Shown here piece by piece: positions 32,037 to 40,706 of a stretch of 64,000 nucleotides of DNA. Location of the stretch: assembly GCF_000292345.1 (NCBI RefSeq), contig NZ_ALOU01000031.1, positions 20,115-84,114 on the forward strand, in the 5' to 3' direction. The position numbers were made by a program, and so were the translations under genes. Source of the stretch: Cupriavidus sp. BIS7 (GTDB lineage Bacteria; Pseudomonadota; Gammaproteobacteria; Burkholderiales; Burkholderiaceae). Below the pieces are notes generated by a model that had not been told where the DNA came from, searched no databases, and saw only the letters and a program-made list of their open reading frames with translations. How positions within the stretch are numbered: position 1 is the first letter of the stretch; every line of letters starts with the position of its first letter.

Positions 32037-35000
32037 CTAAAGGCTGTCAAGCATTGCCTTGAATTCGCTCAGGTCAGCGAGATCGAATCCCTCGGTGAAT
32101 CCACCATAGAGTTCGGCAAGTTCCTGGATTGCCACACGAGTCTTGCCTTGTTGCTGCGAGAGCCGCGCCAGGCTAAGGGTTGCGCGCAGTTCCAGCAACC
32201 TGGCCCCCTGCTGATGCGCGATGTCGATCGCCTTCTCGAAACACGCGACGGCGGCTGCGTCGTCCGTGGCGCAAGCCCCGACGTTCAAAGCGTGCAGTCG
32301 CAGTTCCCCCTCGATCCGATGCAATTCGGCTTCGCAATAATGCTCTCCCGTCGTCTCTGCCATGGCTTTCGCTTCGGCAAGCGCGCTCATGCCTGTGTCG
32401 ACGCGTCCGATGCGTCCATAGGCCTCCGCCAGCAGGGCCAGAAAGTGCGACTGCCCAAGCTTTGCTCCGGTGGCAAGATAATCTGCAAGCCCCTCGCGCA
32501 TCAGCTCGATGCCTTCCGCGATGCCTCCCAAGTCCGCCAATGCCCAGCCGCGAAGGATCTTCCCCCAGGCCAGCCAGACTGGGAAGCCTTGCTCGGTCGA
32601 GAGCGCGATGGCCGCCTCGGCTAACTCTTGCGTGAGACGCGGCTCGCGACGCAGCAAGTGCAACTCCGCCACCAGGCATAAGGCATGACCCATGCTGAAG
32701 GGGTGTGAAAGCTCCCGGGCAAGTTTCAGGGATGTCTGCGCATGCTTGCTGGCCTGGTCGGCATATCCGAGCGTACAAAGGGCTATTGCTGAAACCGAAA
32801 ACGCACGGATCTCCGGGGAGACGCCATGGAATGTGAGATGGGCGTGAAGAGTCTTCGCGGAGTAGAGCGCGATCGCATGGCTAGTGAGGGCATATGCCGA
32901 CCTGAACCGGCCTGAAAAATACAAGGTGGTTCCAAGCGAGGCTTGGGCCTCGCCGAGAAAATCCGGGTCTTGCGCCGTCTCGGCCAGGCTGATCAGCCGT
33001 TTTCCTAATTTGTAGGCTCTTGCGTGTTCTCCGCGCAGGGAGAAATAGCTGCGCAGGCCGATCAGAGTCGGGAAGAGCTGAGGGGTTTCGCCGAACTGGT
33101 CACACAGCCTCAGCGCGCGGATGTAGGTTTCCTCCACTTCGGGCGCGGCAAATCCCCTGGCTGCAATCAGCGCAGGCCCGATGGCAAGCTGCAACGCGAT
33201 TTCGCGGCGGTCTCGCTCGGGGTCTTCCGGGAGGCGCCTGAGCAATGCCAGGGCTGCAGTCAGTTGGCGGATTGCTTCCTCATAGGCTGAGCGCTCAAGG
33301 GCCTGCTGTCCCGTGCACTGCAGGTACTCCACTGCTTTCGGGTCATTCCCGCTAAGGCTATAGTGCCGTGCCAGCTCGCTGTAGTAATCCTTTAGCTGAT
33401 GTTGGAAAAGGGACTCAATCGCCTGAGCCGTGCGTTCATGCAGTGCGGTGCGTTGTTCCGTAAGCAAGGAGTTGCCAGCGACTTCCTGAGTCAGCGCATG
33501 CTTGAACGTGTATTCCACATCGGGGAAGGCCGGCCGCTCGTAGATGAATTCGCCGGCTTCCAGTCGGGACAGGAGGTGGCGGAGCTGATCTTCCGATTGC
33601 GCGACAACCCGCTGGACCAGACTTAACGAAAACTCCTTCCCGATCACGGCAAGGCTCTGCAACAAGTCTTTCTCGGCAGGGGGCAGCCGATCAATGCGGG
33701 CGGCCAGTACGCCTTGTACTGTGGTTGGGATATGCAGTGCAGTGGGGCTCTTCTCGACGCGGTAATGGCCAGGATCGCCCAGCAATACCTTCTCTTCGGA
33801 GAGGGTCTGCACCACCTCCTCCATGAAGAATGGATTGCCCTCCGTTTTCTCCATGATGAGCGCCTTCAGCGGCATGAGGGCGGGATCATCCCCGAGCAAG
33901 GCAGTAAGCAGTTCCTGGGCCTCGACCTGGCCCAGCGGATCCAGCCAGATGTTCGTGTAGCAGGGCTTCCGATTCCAGCCATGTTGATACTCGGGGCGGT
34001 AATTCAGCAGAAGCAGAATGCGGGCGCCTCCCAGGTGCTCGACGAGTACCTCCAGAAAGGCCTCGGTTTCGTTGTCGAGCCATTGCAGGTCTTCGAACAG
34101 TAGTTGCAGTGGCTGATTGCGGCTTTCCCGGACCAGCAGGCGAGTGATCGCCTCAAAGGTGCGCTGGCGGCGGATCCCGGAGTCCATATTGGGTAGTGCC
34201 GAGCCTGGGTCCGCGATACCGAGCAAATGGAGCAGGTAAGGCAAGACATCTTCCAGCGTGCGGTCGAGCATCAGCACCCGGCCAGCCACCTTTTCCCGGC
34301 ACCTCCGCTCATCGTCGTCTGCCTCGATCTGAAAGTAGTTTTTTACCAGTTCGATTAGCGGCAGATAGGCAAAGGACTTGCCGTGCGAGACCGAGAACGT
34401 CTCCAGCACCATGCAGCCGCGTTGTGACAGCGTCTTGAACTCGTGGAACAGACGGGACTTCCCAACCCCGGCCTCGCCGACCACGCCAACGATCTGCCCG
34501 CTACCCGCCTTGACCCGGTCCAGGGCGACATGCAATTGCGCCAGCTCGACCTGACGTCCGACGAACCGCGCCAGACCGCGACGCTGCGACAATTGCAGGC
34601 GTGTGCGTAACGCCCCTGGGCGCAGCACTTCGTACACGGCGAGCGGCTCCGGAATGCCCTTTATCTGGGTTGCGCCCAGGGCTTTGAAGTCGATGTACCC
34701 TTCGGCGAGCTTGCGGACCGAGTCGCTCACGAGAATGGACGAAGGTGTGGCGATGCTCTCCATTCGTGAGGCAATATGGATTGTGTGACCCACCGGATCG
34801 TAGTCCGTGTGCAGGTCGTCCCGCCGGATGGAACGCACGACCACCTCTCCAGTGTGGATGCCCACCCGAAGCTGGAGGGGTATGCCTTGCGCCAGACGAA
34901 TGCGGTCACTGTGGCGCCGCATGGCCTCCTGCATGCGTAACGCCGCATACAGAGCACGCTGGGGATGGTCTTCGTGGGCAATCGGTGCACCAAATAGGGC

Positions 35001-35438
35001 CAATATGCCATCACCCAGCAACTTGGCAACGTAGCCCTCATAGTGGTGCACGGCCTCCATCATCAGGGCCACAACTGGATCGATCAGGCGGCGTGCGTCT
35101 TCTGGGTCCAGGTCGTGGATCAGCGCCGTCGAGCCGGCCATATCCGCGAACAGCGCCGTGATGGTCTTGCGCTCTCCGGCGGTGGCGCCCCTGGCTTCCA
35201 TGGCGGCCTGTTCGGCCCGGATGCGCTCGGCCAAGTGGGGCGGGGTGTATTGAATGGGGGGAGAGGACGATACTTGCGGCACTTCGTCGACGGATGCGCC
35301 GCACGCACTGCAGAAGCGGGCCGCCGGCTCCAGTGTGTGCCCACAGCGCGCGCACAGGCGTGCCAGCCTCGTGCCACACTGCTGGCAAAAATTGGCTCCA
35401 GACGCATTCTCGAAGCCACATTTTGTGCACTGCGCCAT
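32037..35438 (-). CDS. zinc-ribbon / class III adenylate-guanylate cyclase / AAA / TPR protein
   Basis: 1133 residues. Domains in order: double zinc ribbon (C4-C7-C18-C21 and C29-C32-C43-C46); class III cyclase domain at about 88-275 with metal aspartates D99 (ALFADMAGST) and D143 (LLGDGILALFG), purine-specifying K260 (TQIKGIPEPL) and R225, while the usual catalytic Asn position reads His (GHTIHIASRME); an AAA/ATPase domain with P-loop GEAGVGKS (321-328) and Walker B-like LLFEDLQWLD; then about 450 residues of TPR-like helical repeats. AGGAGG before the ATG fixes the start ten codons inside the longest frame. Cytosolic. Such multidomain cyclases are thought to be large signalling ATPases; ligand and partners are unknown. 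Confidence 0.88.
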   Translation of the reverse strand: MAQCTKCGFENASGANFCQQCGTRLARLCARCGHTLEPAARFCSACGASVDEVPQVSSSPPIQYTPPHLAERIRAEQAAMEARGATAGERKTITALFADMAGSTALIHDLDPEDARRLIDPVVALMMEAVHHYEGYVAKLLGDGILALFGAPIAHEDHPQRALYAALRMQEAMRRHSDRIRLAQGIPLQLRVGIHTGEVVVRSIRRDDLHTDYDPVGHTIHIASRMESIATPSSILVSDSVRKLAEGYIDFKALGATQIKGIPEPLAVYEVLRPGALRTRLQLSQRRGLARFVGRQVELAQLHVALDRVKAGSGQIVGVVGEAGVGKSRLFHEFKTLSQRGCMVLETFSVSHGKSFAYLPLIELVKNYFQIEADDDERRCREKVAGRVLMLDRTLEDVLPYLLHLLGIADPGSALPNMDSGIRRQRTFEAITRLLVRESRNQPLQLLFEDLQWLDNETEAFLEVLVEHLGGARILLLLNYRPEYQHGWNRKPCYTNIWLDPLGQVEAQELLTALLGDDPALMPLKALIMEKTEGNPFFMEEVVQTLSEEKVLLGDPGHYRVEKSPTALHIPTTVQGVLAARIDRLPPAEKDLLQSLAVIGKEFSLSLVQRVVAQSEDQLRHLLSRLEAGEFIYERPAFPDVEYTFKHALTQEVAGNSLLTEQRTALHERTAQAIESLFQHQLKDYYSELARHYSLSGNDPKAVEYLQCTGQQALERSAYEEAIRQLTAALALLRRLPEDPERDRREIALQLAIGPALIAARGFAAPEVEETYIRALRLCDQFGETPQLFPTLIGLRSYFSLRGEHARAYKLGKRLISLAETAQDPDFLGEAQASLGTTLYFSGRFRSAYALTSHAIALYSAKTLHAHLTFHGVSPEIRAFSVSAIALCTLGYADQASKHAQTSLKLARELSHPFSMGHALCLVAELHLLRREPRLTQELAEAAIALSTEQGFPVWLAWGKILRGWALADLGGIAEGIELMREGLADYLATGAKLGQSHFLALLAEAYGRIGRVDTGMSALAEAKAMAETTGEHYCEAELHRIEGELRLHALNVGACATDDAAAVACFEKAIDIAHQQGARLLELRATLSLARLSQQQGKTRVAIQELAELYGGFTEGFDLADLSEFKAMLDSL

Positions 35439-35531
35439 GGGGCCTCCTTGGAACCGCAATAGAACCACCTTCGGTTAATTAGAGGCTCCGTCGCCTTCCC
35501 ACGCAAGGGCGTACGGTTTTGCGTGCCTTGA

Positions 35532-35744
35532 TCGGCTCGGCCCGAAGGTCAATACCACGCAGTCACTGAGGCCGATTTGTTCGTCGAAGATCCGATCGGC
35601 ACGGTGGCCAACCCCATGTCTCAGCAAGAGCAGGACGCCAAGTTCATGGAGCTGACCGTCGATGTGCTTGGTGCCGATCGCGCGCAGCCGCTGCGGCTAC
35701 CTGTTGGCGCCGGGCGCTTCATGCCCGCGCCAGTGCGAAGGTGA
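35532..35744 (+). pseudogene. relic of an MmgE/PrpD family gene (3' end)
   Basis: An open frame of 70 codons (no start codon) ending with TGA at 35742-35744 reads REGQYHAVTEADLFVEDPIG, then VANPMSQQEQDAKFMELTVD and VLGADRAQPL. The NPMSxxEQDAKFxEL block is the conserved C-terminal element of MmgE/PrpD (2-methylcitrate dehydratase/immune-responsive-gene-like) proteins, which normally have about 450 residues. The N-terminal part is absent: a stop precedes it, and the cyclase gene promoter lies just upstream. Its 3' end overlaps the convergent AraC gene by 48 bp. Confidence 0.65.
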
Positions 35745-36713
35745 GACGCCGAACCAGATCGAGAACCAGCGTGTGAACGAACTCGGCATGGAAAAGCCGA
35801 GCAGTGCCGCCGTATGCGCAAGCGGAAAGTGAGGGTTGGCGAGATATCGCATGGCCAGTTCGCATCGCACCTCATTCACCAGGTCTGTGTACACGGTGCC
35901 CAAGGCCTTCAGTTGCCGCTGCAGCGTGCGCACGTTGAGTTCCAGCTTCTGTGCAATGCGCTCGATCGAGGCACAGCCCATGGGCAGCAGCAGATAGATT
36001 GCCTGGCGGACTTCCAGCACAGACGATGCCGCGCTCGCTTCCGGTAGCCGATGCTCCAGGAAGCGGCGAGCGTACTCGGCCATCATCGGATCCGCGTCCG
36101 TGCTCCGGTGATCGAGATCGGATGTTGCACAGACGATGCCATTGAAGTCGCTGTGGAACTTCAACTGACACCGGAAGACCTGCCGGTGCAGACACAGGTC
36201 ATGCGGCGCACCATGGGTGAAGTTGACGCTTAGCGGCTGCCAGCGCTCGCCCAGGATCAGTTTGCAGGCCTGATGCAGCGTGCCGATCGCAAGCTCGTTG
36301 GCCTGGCGCGAGGCGGGTGCCTTGTCGAGCACAACTTCGGCGCGCACGATGACCGTCTTGCCAACCTCTTCCACCAGCATCGCAAGCGATTCGTTCATCA
36401 GGCGGCGGTATCGGACCAGGGTATCCAGCGCATCGCGCAGGCTGGCCTGATGCGCCAGCACCAGCCCGATGGCGCCCAGGTCGGCAAGCTTCCGCGTCTC
36501 TGCCATGCGCAGGCTGAACGTCTGGCATTCGCTCACGCGGGCGGCCTCATCGAGCAGCGCCATGGCCGAATACGCCGGGATGCGCCGATCGGGATCCTGG
36601 AACATGGCTCGTGTGAGACCGGCCGTTTGCAGGATGGGCAGCGTTTCCAGCTTCAACTGCCGCGCTACGTCGAAGTAGTTCTCCAATGCCGCTGCACGTA
36701 TCTGCGCTTCCAT
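35697..36713 (-). CDS. AraC family transcriptional regulator (OruR/ArgR-like)
   Basis: 338 residues. The N-terminal half is of the Arabinose_bd type (long helical region with IPAYSAMALLDEAARV, LGAIGLVLAHQASLRDALD), and the C-terminal AraC HTH pair is present (IERIAQKLELNVRTLQRQL, then FPLAHTAALLGFSMPSSFTRWFS ending FGVSPSHWR). GGGGAGAC precedes the ATG. It is divergent from the leader/tauD/BKACE operon (223 bp apart), so it is the likely activator of that operon, responding to its substrate. Confidence 0.9.
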   Translation of the reverse strand: MEAQIRAAALENYFDVARQLKLETLPILQTAGLTRAMFQDPDRRIPAYSAMALLDEAARVSECQTFSLRMAETRKLADLGAIGLVLAHQASLRDALDTLVRYRRLMNESLAMLVEEVGKTVIVRAEVVLDKAPASRQANELAIGTLHQACKLILGERWQPLSVNFTHGAPHDLCLHRQVFRCQLKFHSDFNGIVCATSDLDHRSTDADPMMAEYARRFLEHRLPEASAASSVLEVRQAIYLLLPMGCASIERIAQKLELNVRTLQRQLKALGTVYTDLVNEVRCELAMRYLANPHFPLAHTAALLGFSMPSSFTRWFSIWFGVSPSHWRGHEAPGANR

Positions 36714-36936
36714 GGTCCGTCTCCCCTTTTGTATTTCTGGCAAGGATGGTGTTCGGACGGCACGTCTAGTTTGATCTCGATCAAGGCGATCCGACCCCGA
36801 GCGATGCGCTGGCGCCAAACGCAACGCGCTTGTCGCGCAATGAAAAGTCCGGCCAATTTGCAGGGGCTAACTTGGAACCAACGCGACGAGCGTTGATTGC
36901 CAAAACAGAACACACAGGATCACACAGGAGACAGAC

Positions 36937-36984
36937 ATGACAGGCAGCAAGATTTCTTATGGCACCAGCCGGAGGGCCGCATGA
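36937..36984 (+). CDS. 15-residue leader peptide coupled to tauD
   Basis: The ATG at 36937 has a very good ribosome site (AGGAGACAGAC) and encodes MTGSKISYGTSRRAA; its TGA (36982-36984) overlaps the ATGATG start of tauD. It could be a true leader giving translational coupling. Alternatively it is the original N-terminus of the dioxygenase put out of frame by an indel, since MTGSKISY would fit a TauD N-terminus. Confidence 0.5.
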   Translation: MTGSKISYGTSRRAA

Positions 36985-37883
36985 TGCGCGTGGAACAACT
37001 GACCGCCAGCATCGGCGCCGAACTGGTTGGCGTGAACCTGGCCGATGCCATTCATGATGATGGGCTGTTCGAAGAGATTCGGGCGGCGCTGCTTCAGCAC
37101 AAGGTACTGTTCCTGCGCGACCAGGACATTTCCCGCGCCGAGCATGTCGCGTTTGCCGAACGCTTTGGCAGTCTGGAAGACCACCCCGTGGCCGGCAGCC
37201 ATCCCGAGTACCCCGGTCTGGTCCAGATCTACAAGCGGCCGGACCAGCCGCTGGATCGTTACGAGAACGCCTGGCACACCGACGCCACCTGGCGCGAGGC
37301 GCCCCCGATGGGATGCGTGCTGCGCTGCGTGGAGAGCCCGGCAGTAGGCGGCGACACCACATGGGCCAATATGGTTCTGGCCTACGAGAACCTGCCCGAG
37401 CACGTGAAGCAGCAGATTGCCACGCTGCGCGCACGCCACAGCATCGAAGCAAGCTTCGGCGCGGCCTTGCCGATCGAGAAGCGGCTCGCGCTGAAGGCCC
37501 AGTACCCGGACGCGGAACATCCGGTGGTGCGCGTGCACCCCGAGACCGGCGAGAAGGTGCTGTTCGTCAACGCCTTTACCACGCACTTCACCAACTTCCA
37601 TACGCCGGCGAATGTGCGCTTCGGCCAGGACGGCAATCCGGGTGCAGGCGACCTGCTGCGTTACCTGGTCACCCAGGCCTTTATCCCCGAGTACCAGGTG
37701 CGCTGGCGCTGGCGTCCCAACAGCATGGCGATCTGGGACAACCGCAGCACCCAGCACTACGCCGTGATGGACTACCAGCCATGCCACCGCAAGATGGAAC
37801 GCGCCGGCATCATCGGCGACAAGCCATTCGGCATTGGCGAACGTGAAGTGGTTGCACGCAAGGCTCAACCGGCATTGGCCTGA
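36981..37883 (+). CDS. TauD/TfdA family Fe(II)/2-oxoglutarate dioxygenase
   Basis: 300 residues. The iron facial triad is visible: H99 and D101 in NAWHTDATW and H259 in STQHYAVMDY, with R270/R274 (HRKMER) for 2-oxoglutarate. The N-terminal block VEQLTASIGAELVGVNLADA is typical of the family. The start is ATGATG at 36981, with GGAGGG eight bases upstream, overlapping the leader stop. It is followed at 23 bp by a BKACE gene, implying consecutive catabolic steps: hydroxylation of a substrate, then beta-keto acid cleavage. Substrate unknown; taurine itself is unlikely given the partner. Confidence 0.9.
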   Translation: MMRVEQLTASIGAELVGVNLADAIHDDGLFEEIRAALLQHKVLFLRDQDISRAEHVAFAERFGSLEDHPVAGSHPEYPGLVQIYKRPDQPLDRYENAWHTDATWREAPPMGCVLRCVESPAVGGDTTWANMVLAYENLPEHVKQQIATLRARHSIEASFGAALPIEKRLALKAQYPDAEHPVVRVHPETGEKVLFVNAFTTHFTNFHTPANVRFGQDGNPGAGDLLRYLVTQAFIPEYQVRWRWRPNSMAIWDNRSTQHYAVMDYQPCHRKMERAGIIGDKPFGIGEREVVARKAQPALA

Positions 37884-37906
37884 ACATATTCTTCCAGGAG
37901 CGAGAC

Positions 37907-38971
37907 ATGGATTTCATCGACGGTTCGTTGTTCCCCGAAAACCAGCAGAAGCTGGTCATTACCGCAGCCCCGTACGGCCCGGAGTGGATGCCCTCCGATT
38001 TTCCTGAAGACATTCCGGTGTCGATGTCGGCGCAGATCCAGAAGGCCGTGGACTGCTACAACGCCGGGGCCACGGTGCTGCACGTGCATGTGCGCGAATC
38101 GGACGGCAAGGGTTCCAAGCGGCTGTCCAAGTTCAATGAACTGCTTGACGGCATCCGTTCCCGCGTCCCCGACATGATCCTGCAGGTGGGCGGCTCCATC
38201 TCGTTTGCACCCGAGAACGAAGGCGATGTTGCCAAATGGCTGTCGGACGATACGCGCCACATGCTGGCCGAACTGAAACCCACGCCGGACCAGGTAACGA
38301 TTGCGATCAACACCAACCAGATGAACGTGGTCGAGCAGATGTGCCCGGCCGATATCGTCGGCACTTCGCTGGCCGATCCGGTGGCCTATCGCGCCTATCG
38401 CGAAATGACCATTCCCGCCGGGCCGGAATGGGTGGAGGAGCATATCCGCAGGCTCAGCAGCAACGGCATCCAGACGCATTTCCAGCTTGCCACCAGCGCG
38501 CAGCTGGAAACGGTGGAGCGGATGATGCGCCGTGGTACGTGCAATGTGCCGCTGATCCTGACCTGGGTGGCGATTGGCGGCGGCTTCGAGGCGCCCAACC
38601 TGTACAACCTCGCCAACTTCGTGCGGGCGTGCCCGAATGGCTCGGTGCTGACGGTGGAATCGTCGATGCTCAACGTGCTGCCGCTGAACATGACGGCGAT
38701 TGCCATGGGCCTGCACGTGCGGTGCGGCATCGAAGACAACATCTGGACGCAACGCCGCGACCGCAAGATGGGCACGGTCGAGCAGATCGAGCAGCTCGCA
38801 CGCATTTCGCACGAGTTCGGGCGCGACGTGGCCAATGCCAGCGAGGCACGCAGCATCTACAAGATCGGCACCTTCTATGACAGCGCCGATGAGACGCTGG
38901 CACAGAACGGGTTTGCACCGAACCGCAAGCCTGGCCAGGTTGGATTCACCCAGCGCTTTGCCAAGGTGTAA
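37907..38971 (+). CDS. BKACE family beta-keto acid cleavage enzyme (DUF849)
   Basis: 354 residues. BKACE enzymes are Zn-dependent TIM barrels that condense a beta-keto acid with acetyl-CoA and cleave it into acetoacetate and a CoA ester. Zn ligands are expected in ATVLHVHVRESDG (HxH), with TAIAINTNQMN and LTVESSMLN forming other pocket strands. At 354 residues it is longer than the classical 270-310 and has a C-terminal extension (NGFAPNRKPGQVGFTQRF), marking a distinct subgroup. AGGAG lies seven bases before the ATG. It shares an operon with tauD and is followed by an intrinsic terminator. Confidence 0.88.
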   Translation: MDFIDGSLFPENQQKLVITAAPYGPEWMPSDFPEDIPVSMSAQIQKAVDCYNAGATVLHVHVRESDGKGSKRLSKFNELLDGIRSRVPDMILQVGGSISFAPENEGDVAKWLSDDTRHMLAELKPTPDQVTIAINTNQMNVVEQMCPADIVGTSLADPVAYRAYREMTIPAGPEWVEEHIRRLSSNGIQTHFQLATSAQLETVERMMRRGTCNVPLILTWVAIGGGFEAPNLYNLANFVRACPNGSVLTVESSMLNVLPLNMTAIAMGLHVRCGIEDNIWTQRRDRKMGTVEQIEQLARISHEFGRDVANASEARSIYKIGTFYDSADETLAQNGFAPNRKPGQVGFTQRFAKV

Positions 38972-39006
38972 GACGCAAGAAGCACATTAACGCCATCGAA
39001 TGCGGA

Positions 39007-39062
39007 TGCCCGCGCAGTTCCTTCAGTCATCGCTGGGGAATTGCGCGGGCACTGCATTTTTT
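39007..39062 (+). terminator. rho-independent terminator of the tauD-BKACE operon
   Basis: TGCCCGCGCA (39007-39016) pairs perfectly with TGCGCGGGCA (39042-39051); the loop has an inner TTCC/GGAA pairing; then CTGCA and a run of T ending at 39062. It starts 36 bp after the BKACE stop. Confidence 0.87.
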
Positions 39063-39351
39063 GCGTCTTCGGACCTCGTACGGTCCCTTCACAGGGGGCA
39101 TCGGCGGACGCTGCCCGTTGACGGGCGTGGTGGGAGAAAGGCGGTGAAAGGCGGCAAAAAGGGGACGAAAAGGGGGCGAAAGCCGGGGCCTTCGCCGGCA
39201 ATGACGCATAATCGCGCCCTGGGCAGCGATGCGCCCAACGCCCGTCGCCTGCAGTTCGTATCTGGCAGAGCGCTTGACGTGTTCCCCGGATTTGCCTGTC
39301 TTTCATGGAATCTCGCATGGCTCCGATCGTCCAAGCGGGATGACAAGAGAC
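39063..39351. other. intergenic remainder between the BKACE terminator and mipA
   Basis: With the terminator, the gene-free stretch is about 380 bp (38972-39351). The section 39128-39190 is purine-rich, with several GGCGG/GAAAGG and AAAAGGGG words, giving a strong purine strand bias. No conserved gene, dyad or repeat element was recognised; the mipA promoter should be near 39250-39340. Confidence 0.4.
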
Positions 39352-40209
39352 ATGACGGGAAAGCCCCCCAACTCAATGACCACGTTTCGGAATTTTTTTG
39401 CCCACTGCGCGCGCTGGCGCGTTCTTGCCGGCATTGGCCTGGCCTGCGCGGCCGGCTGCGCCAGTGCGTCACCGGTGGACCTGCCAGGGACCATCCCCAA
39501 TATGGTCGGCCTGGGCATTGGTTCAACCACCCAGTACGCCGGCGCCAACGAGCGGATCATCGGCGCATTGCCGGGCCTGCGATACACGACCGAGGGCGGC
39601 AAGCTGCTCGAATGGTATGGCCCGTACGCGCAGTTCAATTTCGGGAGCCTGACCGGCTTCCAGTATGGCCCGGCTGCTTCGCTGCGCCTGGGACGAAAGA
39701 ATGTCGACGATCCCGTGGTGGCACGCGTCCATGAGATCGACACGACAGCGGAGGCGGGCGGCTTCGTCGGCTACGAGTACATCCACGCCGGCGGGATCCC
39801 GTATCGCCTGCGCGGCAGCATCAATGTCATGACGAACGCGGGCATCGTGTACGGCGGCCCCCGGGTGTCCATGAACGGAAGCTTCTGGATGCCGGTCCAC
39901 CCGCAGGTGCTGGTTGGCGTGGGGCTGGGCCTGACCTGGGTGAGCCGCAGCTTCAACCAGACCTACTTTGGCGTGACGCCCGACGACAGCGTGGCAAGCG
40001 GCCTGCCTGTCTATTCGCCAGGCGGCGGGCTGCAGCAAGGCACGGGATGGCTGGCGGCGATCTACCAGATCGACAAGCACTGGTTCGCGGGGGCCATGGT
40101 CTACGCGCAGCGCATTACCGGCAGCGCCGCGGACAGCCCGATCGTCAGCCAGCGCGGCACGCGCAACCAGATCACCTACGGCGCCGGATTGGCATATTCG
40201 TGGCGGTGA
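39352..40209 (+). CDS. MipA/OmpV family outer membrane protein
   Basis: 285 residues if started at 39352 (AGAGA just upstream); 39340 and 39376 are in-frame alternatives. The signal peptide ends in ALACAAGCASA-type sequence. The mature barrel shows DLPGTIPNMVGLGIGSTTQYAGANE, LEWYGPYAQFNFGS, MPVHPQVLVGVGLGLTWV and FNQTYFGVTPDDS, and ends with a C-terminal aromatic-rich strand (YGAGLAYSWR). MipA/OmpV proteins are outer-membrane scaffolds or porins. It is alone on its strand segment and possibly unlinked from BKACE because of the terminator. Confidence 0.85.
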   Translation: MTGKPPNSMTTFRNFFAHCARWRVLAGIGLACAAGCASASPVDLPGTIPNMVGLGIGSTTQYAGANERIIGALPGLRYTTEGGKLLEWYGPYAQFNFGSLTGFQYGPAASLRLGRKNVDDPVVARVHEIDTTAEAGGFVGYEYIHAGGIPYRLRGSINVMTNAGIVYGGPRVSMNGSFWMPVHPQVLVGVGLGLTWVSRSFNQTYFGVTPDDSVASGLPVYSPGGGLQQGTGWLAAIYQIDKHWFAGAMVYAQRITGSAADSPIVSQRGTRNQITYGAGLAYSWR

Positions 40210-40286
40210 CGGCCGGGACCGTCACATGCCGCTCGCATGTACTAGGCTCGTAAGACCCTGGATGACCAGACCGAACGGAGCCGCTC

Positions 40287-40655
40287 ATGTCTCTTATTCG
40301 CCCGATGGACCCGGCCTTCCCGATTGACCGTCAGCTCGCGCTCGATGCGGCGCCGGTTGTGCTGGTGAACGTATTCACGATGGACAAGGCAGATGAGCCG
40401 GCCTTTCTGCAAGTGTGGACGGATGATGCGGCGTTCATGAGACGGCAACCCGGCTTTATCTCGACCCAGCTGCACCGGGCGATTGGCGATAGTCCAACCT
40501 ATCTGAACTACGCGGTCTGGGAGTCCACGGCTGCATTCCGGGCCGCGTTCATGCACCCGGAGTTTCAGGCGAAACTGCCGGCCTATCCCGCATCGGCGGT
40601 TGCCAGTCCGCACGTGTTCCAGAAGGTCGCGATACCTGGCATCTGCGTCGCGTAG
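40287..40655 (+). CDS. antibiotic biosynthesis monooxygenase (ABM) domain protein
   Basis: 122 residues. A single ferredoxin-like ABM domain: VVLVNVFTMDKADEPAFLQVW, RRQPGFISTQLHRAIGDSPT and YAVWESTAAFRAAFMHPEF. These small proteins act as cofactor-free monooxygenases or heme/quinone-interacting dimers; nothing here fixes the substrate. It converges with the Hsp70-like gene 51 bp away. Confidence 0.85.
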   Translation: MSLIRPMDPAFPIDRQLALDAAPVVLVNVFTMDKADEPAFLQVWTDDAAFMRRQPGFISTQLHRAIGDSPTYLNYAVWESTAAFRAAFMHPEFQAKLPAYPASAVASPHVFQKVAIPGICVA

Positions 40656-40706
40656 CGGGCGCATCGCCTGCCCCTCTCGCGACGCGCGATCTTGTCTGGA
40701 CGACGC

